From Streptomyces scabiei 87.22 (GTDB lineage: Bacteria; Actinomycetota; Actinomycetes; Streptomycetales; Streptomycetaceae), in the NCBI RefSeq assembly GCF_000091305.1, contig NC_013929.1, positions 3,472,001 to 3,536,000 of the forward strand: a stretch of DNA of 64,000 nt, read 5' to 3'. The notes below the pieces were generated by a model that saw only the letters and a list, made by a program, of their open reading frames with translations, searched no databases and was not told the DNA's origin. This document shows positions 33,020 through 42,077 of this stretch, piece by piece; the first letter of the stretch is position 1, and every line of letters begins with the position of its first letter. The translations under genes were made by a program, and so were the position numbers.

Positions 33020-34426
33020 TCAGGTCGCCCCGGAGGGCAGGGAGTGGGCCGAGGCCCGGGTCAGCGTGCGGGTGGCGTGGACGAGCAGGACGAGCGCGGC
33101 GGTGCCGCACACGAGGGCGGGTACGGCCCCAGCCCCCCAGGCGTCCACGACCGCACGGACCGGGACGGCCAGGAAGGAGCAGCCGGGCAGGCGGCTCGCG
33201 AAGACCGTGCCCAGCGCGAGCGCCTCGGCCAGGGCGGCCGCGCGCAGGGCGACGACCGGGACCTGGGGGGTTCCGTGGGCGATGAGGAGGCGGGCGAGGA
33301 GGAGAAGTTCGCCGAGGGCGCCCGCGCCGGCGTGGCCGGAGGGCTCGTGCAGGACCTCGGCGCACAGCGCCAGCAGGGCGGCCAGGACACAGAGGTGAAG
33401 CGCGAACACGCCGAGGATCAGGGGCTTGACGGAGTCGGCGAACTCCGCGAGACCTCGGCTGGAGGCGAGTTTGCGGCGGGCGCCGGTGGCGAGGAGCTGG
33501 GCGCACCAGACGGCGGGGGCGCAGGACAGCCCGAGCGCGAGCACCGGCGCGACGGCCAGAGGCCAGGGCCCGTGGGGGCCGTCGTCGAGACCGGCGGCGA
33601 GCAGACCGTCGCCGAGGAGCGCGTACGCGACCAGCCAGCAGGTCCAGACGCGGGTCCGGCCGGTCGCGTCCGAGGGTGCGCGCAGGGGGCCGCGGTCGAG
33701 GGCGAGGCGCAGGGCGAGCGCCACCGCGAGTGCTCCGGCGGCGGCGACCGCGAGACGGGGCCGGCCGTCGGTGAGGCGCACGCCGATGACAGCCGCCGCG
33801 CACAGGGCGCCCGGCAGGAGGGCGAGCACGGCCCAGCCGCCGCGCGCGCCGGGCGCGTTCGGCACCGGCTCGCGCTCCGAGACCTCCTCCCCGTCCCGCG
33901 ACACCCGCGCGTACATCTCCTCGGCGAGAGAGAACACGTCTCGGTGTCGGAAGCGGGCAGCGGTGCGGTCGGTCACCCCGTGCGCCTCCAGCCCGGCGGC
34001 GATCTCCAAGGGGTCCACGGCCCGTTCGCAGAGGTCCCGGTGCCGGTGCATCAATGCCTTCACGGGGTCGACGGCGCCGCGTCGGGGCGCGGACGTGGGT
34101 GAAGCCCCGGAGGGACCGTGCTCGCTGGGCCGGGAAGCCGGTTCGAGTGAGGCGACGAGGTCGTGGGACGCCTGGAGAGCGGGCGAGGGCATGGCATCCG
34201 GCGGAGGGTGCGGACCGGACGAGCCTCCCGCGACGTCGGCACCGATCACACCGATCACACCGGCCGCACCCATCGCACCTGCCGCGCCGGGCTCGACGCC
34301 CGAGCGGTCCGACTCCGCGACGCCATGGCCCACATCGAACTCCTCCCGTCCGTCCGGCCCCTCACGCCCCTCCCATCCGTCCAGCCCGTCCAGCCCGCCC
34401 AGCCCGCCCAGCCGCAACTCGCTCAT
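33020..34426 (-). CDS. Polytopic membrane protein of the polysaccharide-type operon
   Basis: A 468-residue protein of unknown family. Residues 1-190 are soluble: a Gly/Asp/Pro-rich start, then a helical segment (KALMHRHRDLCERAVDPLEIAAGLEAHGV) found in other actinobacterial membrane proteins. About eight hydrophobic helices follow from residue 195 to 460. The start overlaps the glycosyltransferase stop in an ATGA, so production is coupled. By position it could form the membrane channel or flippase partner of the glycosyltransferase, as PelG does for PelF, but I see too few helices to call it PelG. Confidence 0.7.
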   Translation of the reverse strand: MSELRLGGLGGLDGLDGWEGREGPDGREEFDVGHGVAESDRSGVEPGAAGAMGAAGVIGVIGADVAGGSSGPHPPPDAMPSPALQASHDLVASLEPASRPSEHGPSGASPTSAPRRGAVDPVKALMHRHRDLCERAVDPLEIAAGLEAHGVTDRTAARFRHRDVFSLAEEMYARVSRDGEEVSEREPVPNAPGARGGWAVLALLPGALCAAAVIGVRLTDGRPRLAVAAAGALAVALALRLALDRGPLRAPSDATGRTRVWTCWLVAYALLGDGLLAAGLDDGPHGPWPLAVAPVLALGLSCAPAVWCAQLLATGARRKLASSRGLAEFADSVKPLILGVFALHLCVLAALLALCAEVLHEPSGHAGAGALGELLLLARLLIAHGTPQVPVVALRAAALAEALALGTVFASRLPGCSFLAVPVRAVVDAWGAGAVPALVCGTAALVLLVHATRTLTRASAHSLPSGAT

Positions 34427-36483
34427 CGCGCGCCCTCCCCCGCGGGCACGGGCTCCCCGGCGGTCGTATCCGGTGACCTCTCCACGGCCGGAACCCGGAC
34501 CGCGTCCGAGGCCGCAGGGGTGGACGGCGTCGCCGTGGCGGGGACGGCACCGGACGCGGCGGCGGGCGTGGAGCCGGAGGCCGAAGTCGTGACAGGCGCC
34601 CCGTAACTCGAGGGCGCGACCGGGACCGAAGCCGACGCAGACGCCGACGCCGCAGACGCCGGTGCCGCAGTCGCAGTCGCAGTCGCAGTCGGCACCGAAG
34701 CCGAAGCCGTGGTCCCCGCCACCGGTGTGGTCGCCGGCTCAGGCGCGTCGACGGCCCACCGCGGCCGCCCGGGCCTGGCCGCCCCGCGACCCGGGCCCCC
34801 GGCACCCCCCGCGACGCCCGCCACCCCGGCCACTCCTGCCACCCCGGCGACACCGAAGCCGCCGGTCATCAGTCGGGAGTCGGTCCAGTGACCGGGCACC
34901 CGGGCCTCGGCGGGGGCTCCGAAGGGCAGTGGTTCACCGGTGCCGTCGAGGACGACCTTGCGCACCGGGGCCTGGGAGACGACCTCCAGGTAGATGCCAC
35001 GAAATGCCTCGACGTTCTGTTCCACCGTGAAGAGTTCGAGAGCGCGTGCGCGGGCGGCCGCGCCCAGGCGCGCACGGCGCTGGGGCTCCCGCAACAGCGC
35101 CACGCACGCTTCGGCCAGCGCCCGCGGATTGCGCGGAGGAACGACGAGACCCGTGCCGCCGATGACCTCCACGACCGCGCCCACATCGGTGGAGACCGTG
35201 GGCCGGGCGCAGAACATGGCCTCGACCAGGCTGATCGGAAAGCCCTCGACGACGCTGGACAGCACGACCACCGCACCCGCCGCATAGGCCCCGGCCACAT
35301 CGGGAACGGCCGGGTCCCCGATCTCCTCGAAGGAGACGGGGTTGTCGCCGACCGCGTGGAGGCCGTCCGCCTCGTCGGGGAAGACCTCGTCGGGGAAGAG
35401 CTGTGCGGCCAGGGCTCGGCAGTGGCCCAGATAGGCGGTGGCCTCGGAGCCCGTCGCCGCTCCGATGATCCTGAGTCGTGCCTTGGGCTCCGCGCGGCGG
35501 ATCTCGGCGAAGGCGTGCAGCAGCGAGATCAGATCCTTGGCGGGCTCGATGCGGCCGACCCAGACGACGGTGTACGGATCCGCGTACTCCGGCGACTCGC
35601 CCACCTCCGCGAAGCGGGCGGCGTCCATGCCGGGGTAGACCGTCCGGATCCTGGCCCGGTCGGCGCCGCAGCGCTCCTGCCAGCGCCGGGCGTGGGTGTT
35701 GCCGGGGGTGAGGCAGGCGGCCTGCCGGTAGACCTCGGCGGTCAGCCGCCGGTGGAAGGCCGCGAGCAGGGCGCGCACCGGCGCTTCACCGACTGCCCCG
35801 AGGTAGTGCGCCCGCAGCGGCACGCCGTACTCGGTGACCAGGAGCGGCACCCCGTGGAAGTGCCGGGCCAGCAGCCCGGGAAGCGCGGCCGAGCCCCCGG
35901 CGGTCGCGTGACACAGGTCGACCGAGCCGAGTCCGTCGTCCCCGTACCAGTCGAGCGAGAGGGGGCGCAGGGCGCGTTCGAGGTGTGCGGCGACCGTCAG
36001 CAGATCCGGTACGCGAGCCTCGCGCGCCCCTCGCAGTGCGCCCGGCGCGCGACAAGCGCGCTCCAGCGTGGTCACGGCGGCCTCGGAGCGCAGCGCACCG
36101 ACCAGGCCGCCTTCCTCCCGGCTCAGCTCGGCCAGCCCGTACAACGCGCTGCCGAAACGGTCCGCCTCAACGGCCGCCCCGCCGCCGGAAGTCTCCGAGC
36201 ACACCGCGGACACCAGTTCGCCGTACGCCTCGGCGAAGCGCCGCCGTGCCCGGCGCCCATGGACGGTCCCGTCGTCCTCGGCGGTCCACAGGGGCGCCGT
36301 ACGAACCCGGCTGACCTGGGGCGGCAGCGGGATCCAGCCCTCGTCCTCCTGCCGCTCGCTCCGGCTGAGCGCGTAGATGTCGAACTCGTGTCGCGCCAGC
36401 CCACGTACGAGTCGGTCGCACCAGAGCCTGGCATCACCGCTCACATACGGATAGCCACCCTCCGTAAGCAGTCCGATGCGCAC
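34423..36483 (-). CDS. PelF-like GT4 glycosyltransferase (DUF3492 + GT-B)
   Basis: A 686-residue retaining glycosyltransferase. The N-terminus (LLTEGGYPYVSGDARLWCDR) is the DUF3492 module that marks PelF-type enzymes. The GT4 half shows HARRWQERCG, VWVGRIEPAKDL (about 310) and the nucleotide-sugar E-x7-E region EGFPISLVEAMFCARP (about 415), then GTGLVVPP. The last 150 residues are low complexity, with GVAGVAGVAG repeats and Ser/Ala/Thr/Val runs. PelF uses UDP-sugars to build a cationic exopolysaccharide; the product here is unknown. ATG 36483 heads the operon. Confidence 0.85.
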   Translation of the reverse strand: MRIGLLTEGGYPYVSGDARLWCDRLVRGLARHEFDIYALSRSERQEDEGWIPLPPQVSRVRTAPLWTAEDDGTVHGRRARRRFAEAYGELVSAVCSETSGGGAAVEADRFGSALYGLAELSREEGGLVGALRSEAAVTTLERACRAPGALRGAREARVPDLLTVAAHLERALRPLSLDWYGDDGLGSVDLCHATAGGSAALPGLLARHFHGVPLLVTEYGVPLRAHYLGAVGEAPVRALLAAFHRRLTAEVYRQAACLTPGNTHARRWQERCGADRARIRTVYPGMDAARFAEVGESPEYADPYTVVWVGRIEPAKDLISLLHAFAEIRRAEPKARLRIIGAATGSEATAYLGHCRALAAQLFPDEVFPDEADGLHAVGDNPVSFEEIGDPAVPDVAGAYAAGAVVVLSSVVEGFPISLVEAMFCARPTVSTDVGAVVEVIGGTGLVVPPRNPRALAEACVALLREPQRRARLGAAARARALELFTVEQNVEAFRGIYLEVVSQAPVRKVVLDGTGEPLPFGAPAEARVPGHWTDSRLMTGGFGVAGVAGVAGVAGVAGGAGGPGRGAARPGRPRWAVDAPEPATTPVAGTTASASVPTATATATAAPASAASASASASVPVAPSSYGAPVTTSASGSTPAAASGAVPATATPSTPAASDAVRVPAVERSPDTTAGEPVPAGEGAR

Positions 36484-36705
36484 GCGTGCACCCCCGATCT
36501 CCCGTTTGAGAAGCCGCCGTTCACCCGGCGGCTCGCAGCGGGACGAACGTATGCGGACGAGGCGGGGGTGCGACGGACGGTTGTCCGTCGCACCACCAAA
36601 AGGGGTGAACGGTCGTAACTTTCCCTGGCGGGACGCGTTTTGTCGCGCTAGGGGTTTAGCTCATCACGCTGCGTCAGATGCTGCGGGGTCGCCTCACGCA
36701 TCCCG

Positions 36706-38523
36706 TCAACTACCGGGATAGGCCCAGGGATTGGCTTTGCAGGTGATCCCGTCGCGCGTCAGGAACTTGCTCTGCTGCTGCATGACAGGAGCGAGTTCAC
36801 CGTCCTTGTCGCAGGTCACATGGCTGTAGCCGAGGCGGTGGCCGATCTCGTGATTGATCAGCATCTGCCGGTACGCGTGGATCTGGTCGCCGTAGGTCTT
36901 CGAGCCCTGGGCCCAGCGATAGGCGTTGATCATCACGCGTTCGGTGGCCGCCGAATCGCAGGACACGTTGTCGACGGTCGTGTCGAGCCCCGACTTGGCG
37001 CACCAGGTGGCCGTGGTGCCCGGGCTGGCCAGCGTGATCACGAAGTCGGGTGTGCCCGAGGAGATCCGCTCGAACGTACGGCCGCCGCCGTGGGCCCAGC
37101 TCCGCTCGTCGTTCAGGGTCTTCTGCACCGCCTCGGCGAACAGCTCGGGGTCCAGGCCGAGTCCCTTCTCGACGTCGACGCGGTAGCGGTACTTCTGCCC
37201 CTTCCCCGGCGCCTTGGCGAACCCCTTGACTGCCTCGAACTTCCCGCCGCCCTCCAGATCCGCCGCGAGCGGGTACGTCCGGCCCATCTTCTGGTCGTAC
37301 GACAACGGGGTCACGCTCGGGCTCGGCGCACCGGACGGTGTGGGCCGGTCGTCGCCGCGTGAGGCGCCGCGCACCTCGCGTTCGCCGGCGTCGGCGGCCT
37401 GCGGCTGCGGGGCGGGGTCGTCCTGTCCGGCGGCCATCTGGCCGCCCACGACGACGGCCAGCACGGTCGTGACCGCCGCGGCCGCGATGCCGGCGAACGC
37501 CCGTCCCTTGCCGCCCTTCGCCGTCTCCCCGGGCTCGGCTCCCGCGCGCGGAAGGCTCTCCCCCGGCTCCGGCCGACCCGGCGGGTTCTCCCGTGTGCCC
37601 TCCCGCAGCGGCTTCTCCCGGAGGGCCGTCTCGGTCCGGCCGTCGGTGGCATGCGACGCGGCGCGAGGTGTCCGACCGGGTGCGAAGACGTCGTCGACCT
37701 CGTCGAAGGCGTCCAGATATGCCTGGCGGGGGCCACCGGGGGGCATGGTCTCCTGCCGCTGCCGGGGAATGGGGATGCGGCGACCGGAACGCTCCGGGGG
37801 TTCGCCGTGCGGGGCGCCGGTGGGTGACGCCTCGCCCGGCACACCATACGGGGCCCCCGCGGGAGCCCCGTGCGCCACGCCGTGTCCGACACCCGTCCGG
37901 CGCCCGTCAGCACCCAAGTGCCCCCAACCGCCCCCGGCTTCACGCTGCTCGGGGTGCTCACCGCGACCAGGCGGATACCCCTGGGCGGGAGCGCCGCCGG
38001 CAAGCCGGGGAAAGCCGTGCGCGGGCGTGCCGTCGGGAAGGCGGGGCATCCCGTGCGCCGGAGTGCCGTCGGCGAAACGGGGGGCGGCGTGCGCCGACGC
38101 GCCCTCGGGCAGACGGGGGAAGCCGTGCGCGGGCGTGCCGTCGGGAAGGCGAGCGCCCTGCTGCCCGGGCGTACCGCCGGTGAATCCCGGCATCCCCTGA
38201 CCCCGAGGCCGACCGTAGCCGTCCCGAGGCCGGCCGTACCCCTCGGGGGCCGACGGACCGGCTGGCGGCCGAGCGTCCGGCCGCGCCCGGGACGCCGGAG
38301 CCTGAGCCCCCGCGGCGGGAACGCCTCCGGCGCCGGGAACGGCCGAGCCGTCCATGCCCCGGACCCCTTGAACCCCCGGACCCGCCTGTCTGGCCGATGT
38401 GCGTCGCGCGGCCGGTGGGCCGTCGCCCGACCAGGCGGAGGTCACCGCCCCGGTCGTCGTCTTCTCGGTCTTCTCGTTCGTGTCGCCTTTCGGCGCCCGC
38501 CCCTTGCGGCTGTGCCGTCCCAC
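36706..38523 (-). CDS. DUF3152 protein: membrane-anchored putative metzincin protease
   Basis: A 605-residue protein. About 1-330 are cytosolic, disordered, and carry tandem 12-residue repeats of the form RLPDGTPAHGFP. One transmembrane helix follows (AFAGIAAAAVTTVLAVVV, about 345-362). The extracellular C-terminal domain (about 405-605) is DUF3152. It contains HEIGHRLGYSH, the metzincin zinc motif HExxHxxGxxH, and a later PVM that could be the Met-turn; cysteine pairs may form disulfides. The upstream hydrolase ends 8 bases before it. Equivalent to mycobacterial Rv3207c by position. Substrate unknown. Confidence 0.85.
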   Translation of the reverse strand: MGRHSRKGRAPKGDTNEKTEKTTTGAVTSAWSGDGPPAARRTSARQAGPGVQGVRGMDGSAVPGAGGVPAAGAQAPASRARPDARPPAGPSAPEGYGRPRDGYGRPRGQGMPGFTGGTPGQQGARLPDGTPAHGFPRLPEGASAHAAPRFADGTPAHGMPRLPDGTPAHGFPRLAGGAPAQGYPPGRGEHPEQREAGGGWGHLGADGRRTGVGHGVAHGAPAGAPYGVPGEASPTGAPHGEPPERSGRRIPIPRQRQETMPPGGPRQAYLDAFDEVDDVFAPGRTPRAASHATDGRTETALREKPLREGTRENPPGRPEPGESLPRAGAEPGETAKGGKGRAFAGIAAAAVTTVLAVVVGGQMAAGQDDPAPQPQAADAGEREVRGASRGDDRPTPSGAPSPSVTPLSYDQKMGRTYPLAADLEGGGKFEAVKGFAKAPGKGQKYRYRVDVEKGLGLDPELFAEAVQKTLNDERSWAHGGGRTFERISSGTPDFVITLASPGTTATWCAKSGLDTTVDNVSCDSAATERVMINAYRWAQGSKTYGDQIHAYRQMLINHEIGHRLGYSHVTCDKDGELAPVMQQQSKFLTRDGITCKANPWAYPGS

Positions 38524-38531
38524 GCCGCGCC

Positions 38532-39593
38532 TCAGCTCCCCCCGCCGGACGAGCCAGGTGGTGGTCCGTCGGCAACCGATCGAACACCGGCGTCCGGCTC
38601 CCAGGCCTCCGCCACGGACGGGGCCGCCCCGCCGCCCGACTCCCCTGTGTCCGCGAGCAGTTCACGGAACGCGGCGGCCACGGCCTCCGGGTACTCCATC
38701 ATCGCCACGTGCCCCGCGTCCGGCAGACAGACGAGGCGGGAGTCGCGGAAGGCGCGGGCGGCGCGCTGTGCCATGCGGAAGCCGACCAGCTGGTCGCGGC
38801 GGCCGTAGACAAGGAGGGTCGGGGCGAGGACGCGCTCCGCCTGGCGCCACAGCGAGTGCTGCCCGCCCAGGGTGTAGGCGTCCACGATTCCCCGGGCGGA
38901 ACGCGTCAACGCGTCCCACATGTAAGGGAGTCGGAGGCGCCGCTCCATCTCCTCGACGGCGTTGCGGAATCCCTCGTCCGTGACGCGGCCGGGGTCGCCG
39001 TAACAGAGCGCCGTGACACCGCGGACGCGCTGCTCGGCGGTCCAGCCCTTGGTGAAGCGGGTGAAGAGGGCCGACATGCCGGGCAGCGCGAGCATCGCGG
39101 TCGGCACGGCGGTCCGCTGCACGCGCAGTTCGGGCAGAGCGGGCGACACCAGGGTCAGGGTGCGGACGAGATCGGGGCGGAGGGCGGCGACACGGGTCGC
39201 GACCGCGCCGCCGAGGGAGTTGCCGAAGAGGTGCACGGGGCCACGCCCGGCGGCGTCGAGGTGGCGGATGACCGCGCGCGCGTGCCCCGTGACGGAGTAG
39301 TTGCCGTCGTCCGGTGGCGGGGAGTCGCCGAAGCCGGGCAGGTCGACCGCCTCACCGTCCACGAGCCCGTCGAGCAGCGGCATCAGCGCGGACCAGTTCT
39401 GCGAGGAACCGCCCAGGCCGTGCACGTACAGAGCGGGCGGCAGTCCCTCGCGCGCCGGCGGCCTCGACCGCACCGCCAGCGTGACCCCCGGCAGCCGGAC
39501 CGATCTCATCCTCTCGCCGGGCGCCACACGCACGGCACTCGTCTTCGGCGATGCGGTGGCGGTCAGCAGGGACGGCAGCTCGGTCGAAGACAT
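38532..39593 (-). CDS. Alpha/beta hydrolase
   Basis: A 353-residue alpha/beta-hydrolase fold protein. It has the oxyanion motif YVHGLGGSS (about 56), nucleophile elbow GNSLGG (about 123), a helical cap with W residues, the acid in GRRDQLVG (about 268) and His in DAGHVAMME (about 293). The C-terminal 40 residues are Gly/Ser/Pro-rich. The substrate cannot be told from sequence. It is transcribed with the DUF3152 gene 8 bases downstream. The start at 39593 follows a divergent 372-bp region. Confidence 0.88.
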   Translation of the reverse strand: MSSTELPSLLTATASPKTSAVRVAPGERMRSVRLPGVTLAVRSRPPAREGLPPALYVHGLGGSSQNWSALMPLLDGLVDGEAVDLPGFGDSPPPDDGNYSVTGHARAVIRHLDAAGRGPVHLFGNSLGGAVATRVAALRPDLVRTLTLVSPALPELRVQRTAVPTAMLALPGMSALFTRFTKGWTAEQRVRGVTALCYGDPGRVTDEGFRNAVEEMERRLRLPYMWDALTRSARGIVDAYTLGGQHSLWRQAERVLAPTLLVYGRRDQLVGFRMAQRAARAFRDSRLVCLPDAGHVAMMEYPEAVAAAFRELLADTGESGGGAAPSVAEAWEPDAGVRSVADGPPPGSSGGGS

Positions 39594-39965
39594 GCGGGCA
39601 ATGTTACGAGACGATCACGCAGTGACTCATGTGTTCGCCGTCACAGGTACGGACTTAAATTCAGCCATGTGTGCGGTGCGCAGCGGCCAGAGGCAGGGGA
39701 CACGGCCGGCGAGCCGTCGTCGCCGGGTCGGCGGCGGGCCGTCGACGCAGCTCACCGGGCTCACGCGACGCAGCTAGCCGGGCTCACGGCCGGGCCGTCG
39801 GTGATCGCGTAGCGCCCCGATCACCCTTCTCCTAGGCTCGTAACCGAGGGCATCCAGGCGCGCGAACAGGGCACCCGTACGTGACCCGGCCGCCTCAGGG
39901 AACGTTCCGACGGCACCGGGGCAGGACCAGGAGCGGTAGCAGGGCACAGCAGGAAGGGACCCACC
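39594..39965. other. Divergent intergenic region (372 bp)
   Basis: It separates the alpha/beta hydrolase (-) from the small acidic protein gene (+). A short AT-containing stretch (39646-39665) could hold a promoter. GGGCTCACG(C/G)-type units recur around 39755-39790. No gene is supported. Confidence 0.5.
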
Positions 39966-40184
39966 ATGGCCGTCGACCCACGCGATCCCGACACCTTCAC
40001 CGAGGAGGACCCCACCGAGCTCGACGACGTCGAGGCCCCGGAGGCCGATGCCGCCGAGCAGCACAAGGACGTCGCCCCGCACCGGGACGACCCACTGACC
40101 GACGCCGACCCGGGCGCCGCCAACGAGGCCGATCTGGCGGAACAGGCGCGCGTGGTCTCCCTCGACGAGGACGACTACCGGTAA
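39966..40184 (+). CDS. Small acidic protein, conserved hypothetical
   Basis: A 72-residue protein, about one third Asp/Glu, with no hydrophobic core; it is probably disordered (MAVDPRDPDTFTEEDPTEL at the start, SLDEDDYR at the end). GGAAGGGA lies seven bases before the ATG, a strong sign that it is translated. It precedes the TetR gene. Function unknown. Confidence 0.75.
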   Translation: MAVDPRDPDTFTEEDPTELDDVEAPEADAAEQHKDVAPHRDDPLTDADPGAANEADLAEQARVVSLDEDDYR

Positions 40185-40385
40185 CCCGACCCCCACCAGG
40201 GACGACGACAGGGGGCGAGAAAGGGCTTCCCCCTGCCCGCCATGCCCCTGTTTGGCGTGGTCCGCGGCACTTTCCCCGCCGTCCGGTCCGTGAAATTCTG
40301 CGCTCTCACCGCGCACACCGGGGTTACCGAAAAGTACGATGGCGGCGCGGCGCACACCCGCATGTGGACGATCTTGGGAGGCGGC

Positions 40386-41027
40386 GTGACAGCCATCGAG
40401 CAGACAGAGGCGGCGCGCCCGCGAGGCACACGGCTGCCCCGCCGAGCCCGGCGGAACCAGTTGCTGGGCGCCGCCCAGGAAGTCTTCGTGGCCCAGGGCT
40501 ACCACTCCGCCGCGATGGACGACATCGCCGAGCGCGCCGGAGTCAGCAAGCCGGTGCTCTACCAGCACTTCCCCGGCAAGCTCGACCTCTATCTGGCGCT
40601 GCTGGACCAGCACTGCGAGTCCCTCATCCAGTCCGTGCGCGGCGCGCTGGCCTCGACGACCGACAACAAGCAGCGGGTCCGGGCCACGATGGACGCCTAC
40701 TTCGCGTACGTGGAGGACGAGGGCGGCGCCTTCCGGCTGGTCTTCGAGTCGGACCTGACCAACGAGCCCGCCGTGCGCGAGCGCGTCGACAAGGTCACCA
40801 ACGAGTGCGCCGAGGCCATCTGCGAGGTCATCGCCGAGGACACCGGTCTCTCCCGCGCGGAGTCGATGCTGCTGGCCTCGGGGCTGGGCGGTCTCTCCCA
40901 GGTGGTGGCCCGCTCCTGGCTGCACAGCGACCGCAGCGTCCCGCGCGAGCAGGCGGTCCAGCTGCTCGCCTCGCTGGCCTGGCGCGGTATCGCGGGCTTC
41001 CCGCTGCACGGCATCGACCAGCACTGA
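40386..41027 (+). CDS. TetR-family transcriptional regulator
   Basis: A 213-residue TetR regulator. The N-terminal helix-turn-helix spans about 18-62 (RRNQLLGAAQEVF, MDDIAERAGVSKPVLYQHF). The C-terminal ligand domain is helical, with one cysteine near 75 and one near 137. GTG 40386 has GGAGG five bases upstream and is preferred to upstream in-frame starts. It matches Rv3208 in the mycobacterial order, beside DUF3107. Ligand and targets are unknown. Confidence 0.92.
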   Translation: MTAIEQTEAARPRGTRLPRRARRNQLLGAAQEVFVAQGYHSAAMDDIAERAGVSKPVLYQHFPGKLDLYLALLDQHCESLIQSVRGALASTTDNKQRVRATMDAYFAYVEDEGGAFRLVFESDLTNEPAVRERVDKVTNECAEAICEVIAEDTGLSRAESMLLASGLGGLSQVVARSWLHSDRSVPREQAVQLLASLAWRGIAGFPLHGIDQH

Positions 41028-41207
41028 GCGACGCCTCTCCGCGGAACGCCGACGGGAACGCCGGTCGGTGACGCCGATCGGGATTCCCGCATCCTGTTCG
41101 CTCCTGGCGTTCTCGGGCGGAGCGTGTACGTCCCCTCACCGGGCTAATGTGTGCTGGGTACGGCGCGGAAGCCCGCGCACTTCACTGACCGTCGGAGGGA
41201 CATAGCC

Positions 41208-41435
41208 GTGGAGGTCAAGATCGGCGTGCAGCACGCGCCCCGCGAGATCGTTCTGGAGAGCGGGCAGAGTGCCGAGGAGGTCGAGCGTGCCGTTGCCGAG
41301 GCGCTCACCGGCAAGTCGGCGCTGCTGAGCCTCACGGACGAGCACGGCCGCAAGGTGCTGATCCCGGCCGACCGTCTCGCCTACGTCGACATCGGCGAGT
41401 CGGCCGTCCGCAAGGTGGGCTTCAGCGCGCTGTAG
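41208..41435 (+). CDS. DUF3107 protein (TB9.4-like)
   Basis: A 75-residue protein of the DUF3107 family: MEVKIGVQHAPREIVLESGQ, ADRLAYVDIGE and the terminal RKVGF are highly typical. The fold is a small alpha/beta unit of unknown role; the mycobacterial homolog is TB9.4. GTG 41208 is preceded by GGAGGG. A long hairpin terminator follows 16 bases after the stop. Confidence 0.92.
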   Translation: MEVKIGVQHAPREIVLESGQSAEEVERAVAEALTGKSALLSLTDEHGRKVLIPADRLAYVDIGESAVRKVGFSAL

Positions 41436-41451
41436 TCACGAGGCACCGAGA

Positions 41452-41499
41452 CGTACGGAGGGGCCCGGTGGTGTGAAAACCACCGGGCCCCTCCGTACG
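41452..41499. terminator. Strong intrinsic terminator
   Basis: A perfect 21-bp stem, 41452-41472 with 41479-41499, and a six-base loop. It follows the DUF3107 gene and is followed by a pyrimidine-rich GCCACGTTCCTT. Confidence 0.9.
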
Positions 41500-41642
41500 G
41501 CCACGTTCCTTGGTTCCCACCGGCCGAACCACTTGGAGGAGACAGATCCCGGGGACGGACGATGATTGCGTGCGACGGCGTGCGGGTAGTACCGGCTACG
41601 AACGATCTGCCCAGGCCAGGCCGTGTGGGAGGGAACCCGAAC

Positions 41643-41915
41643 ATGTTCTTGGAAGCGCTCGGATCCGCACTCCTCGGTTTCGCCCTGGCGTGTGCCGCCG
41701 TCTACCGTCTGCCCCACCGTCTGCCGTCGCGCACCCTGGTCCTCCCGACGGGCACCGCGGGCGCTCTCTTCGGCGCCTTCCTGACGCACACGGCACTCGG
41801 CTCGGCGAACTATCCGCTGATCCTCACCGGCGCGCTGGTCGTGGCGGCGGCCTCCCTGTCCCTGCTGCTGCGGCCGACGGAACGCTTTCGACGCAGCAGC
41901 TCGGCGACCGCCTGA
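41643..41915 (+). CDS. Small membrane protein, conserved hypothetical
   Basis: A 90-residue protein with three hydrophobic stretches (about 5-22, 33-52 and 58-78) and a basic C-terminus (RPTERFRRSSS). It is probably an integral membrane protein with three helices. ATG 41643 has GGGAGGG upstream; the longer ATG 41562 lacks a site. No family recognised. Confidence 0.7.
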   Translation: MFLEALGSALLGFALACAAVYRLPHRLPSRTLVLPTGTAGALFGAFLTHTALGSANYPLILTGALVVAAASLSLLLRPTERFRRSSSATA

Positions 41916-42077
41916 GCGGGACGCGTCCCGGCCGGAAGGCCCCCTGACGGCGTCGCGGCCGCCCGCCCCCGGGCGGCGGAACCCGCGGGCCGGGCCCGAT
42001 CCGGACCCGCACCCCCGGGACGGCGCCGCACCCCACGACGACTAGTCGCCCATGATCAGGTGCTCACGCCCGCAGGC

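Noticed and set aside
34640..34720. GCAGTCGCAGTCGCAGTC-type run taken as a possible CRISPR-like repeat
   Set aside because: It is a short in-frame codon repeat in the low-complexity tail of the glycosyltransferase.
31125..36483. Calling the four-gene operon a complete Pel system
   Set aside because: Only PelF-like, epimerase and hydrolase parts are recognisable; the membrane protein is not clearly PelG and no PelD or PelE is present.
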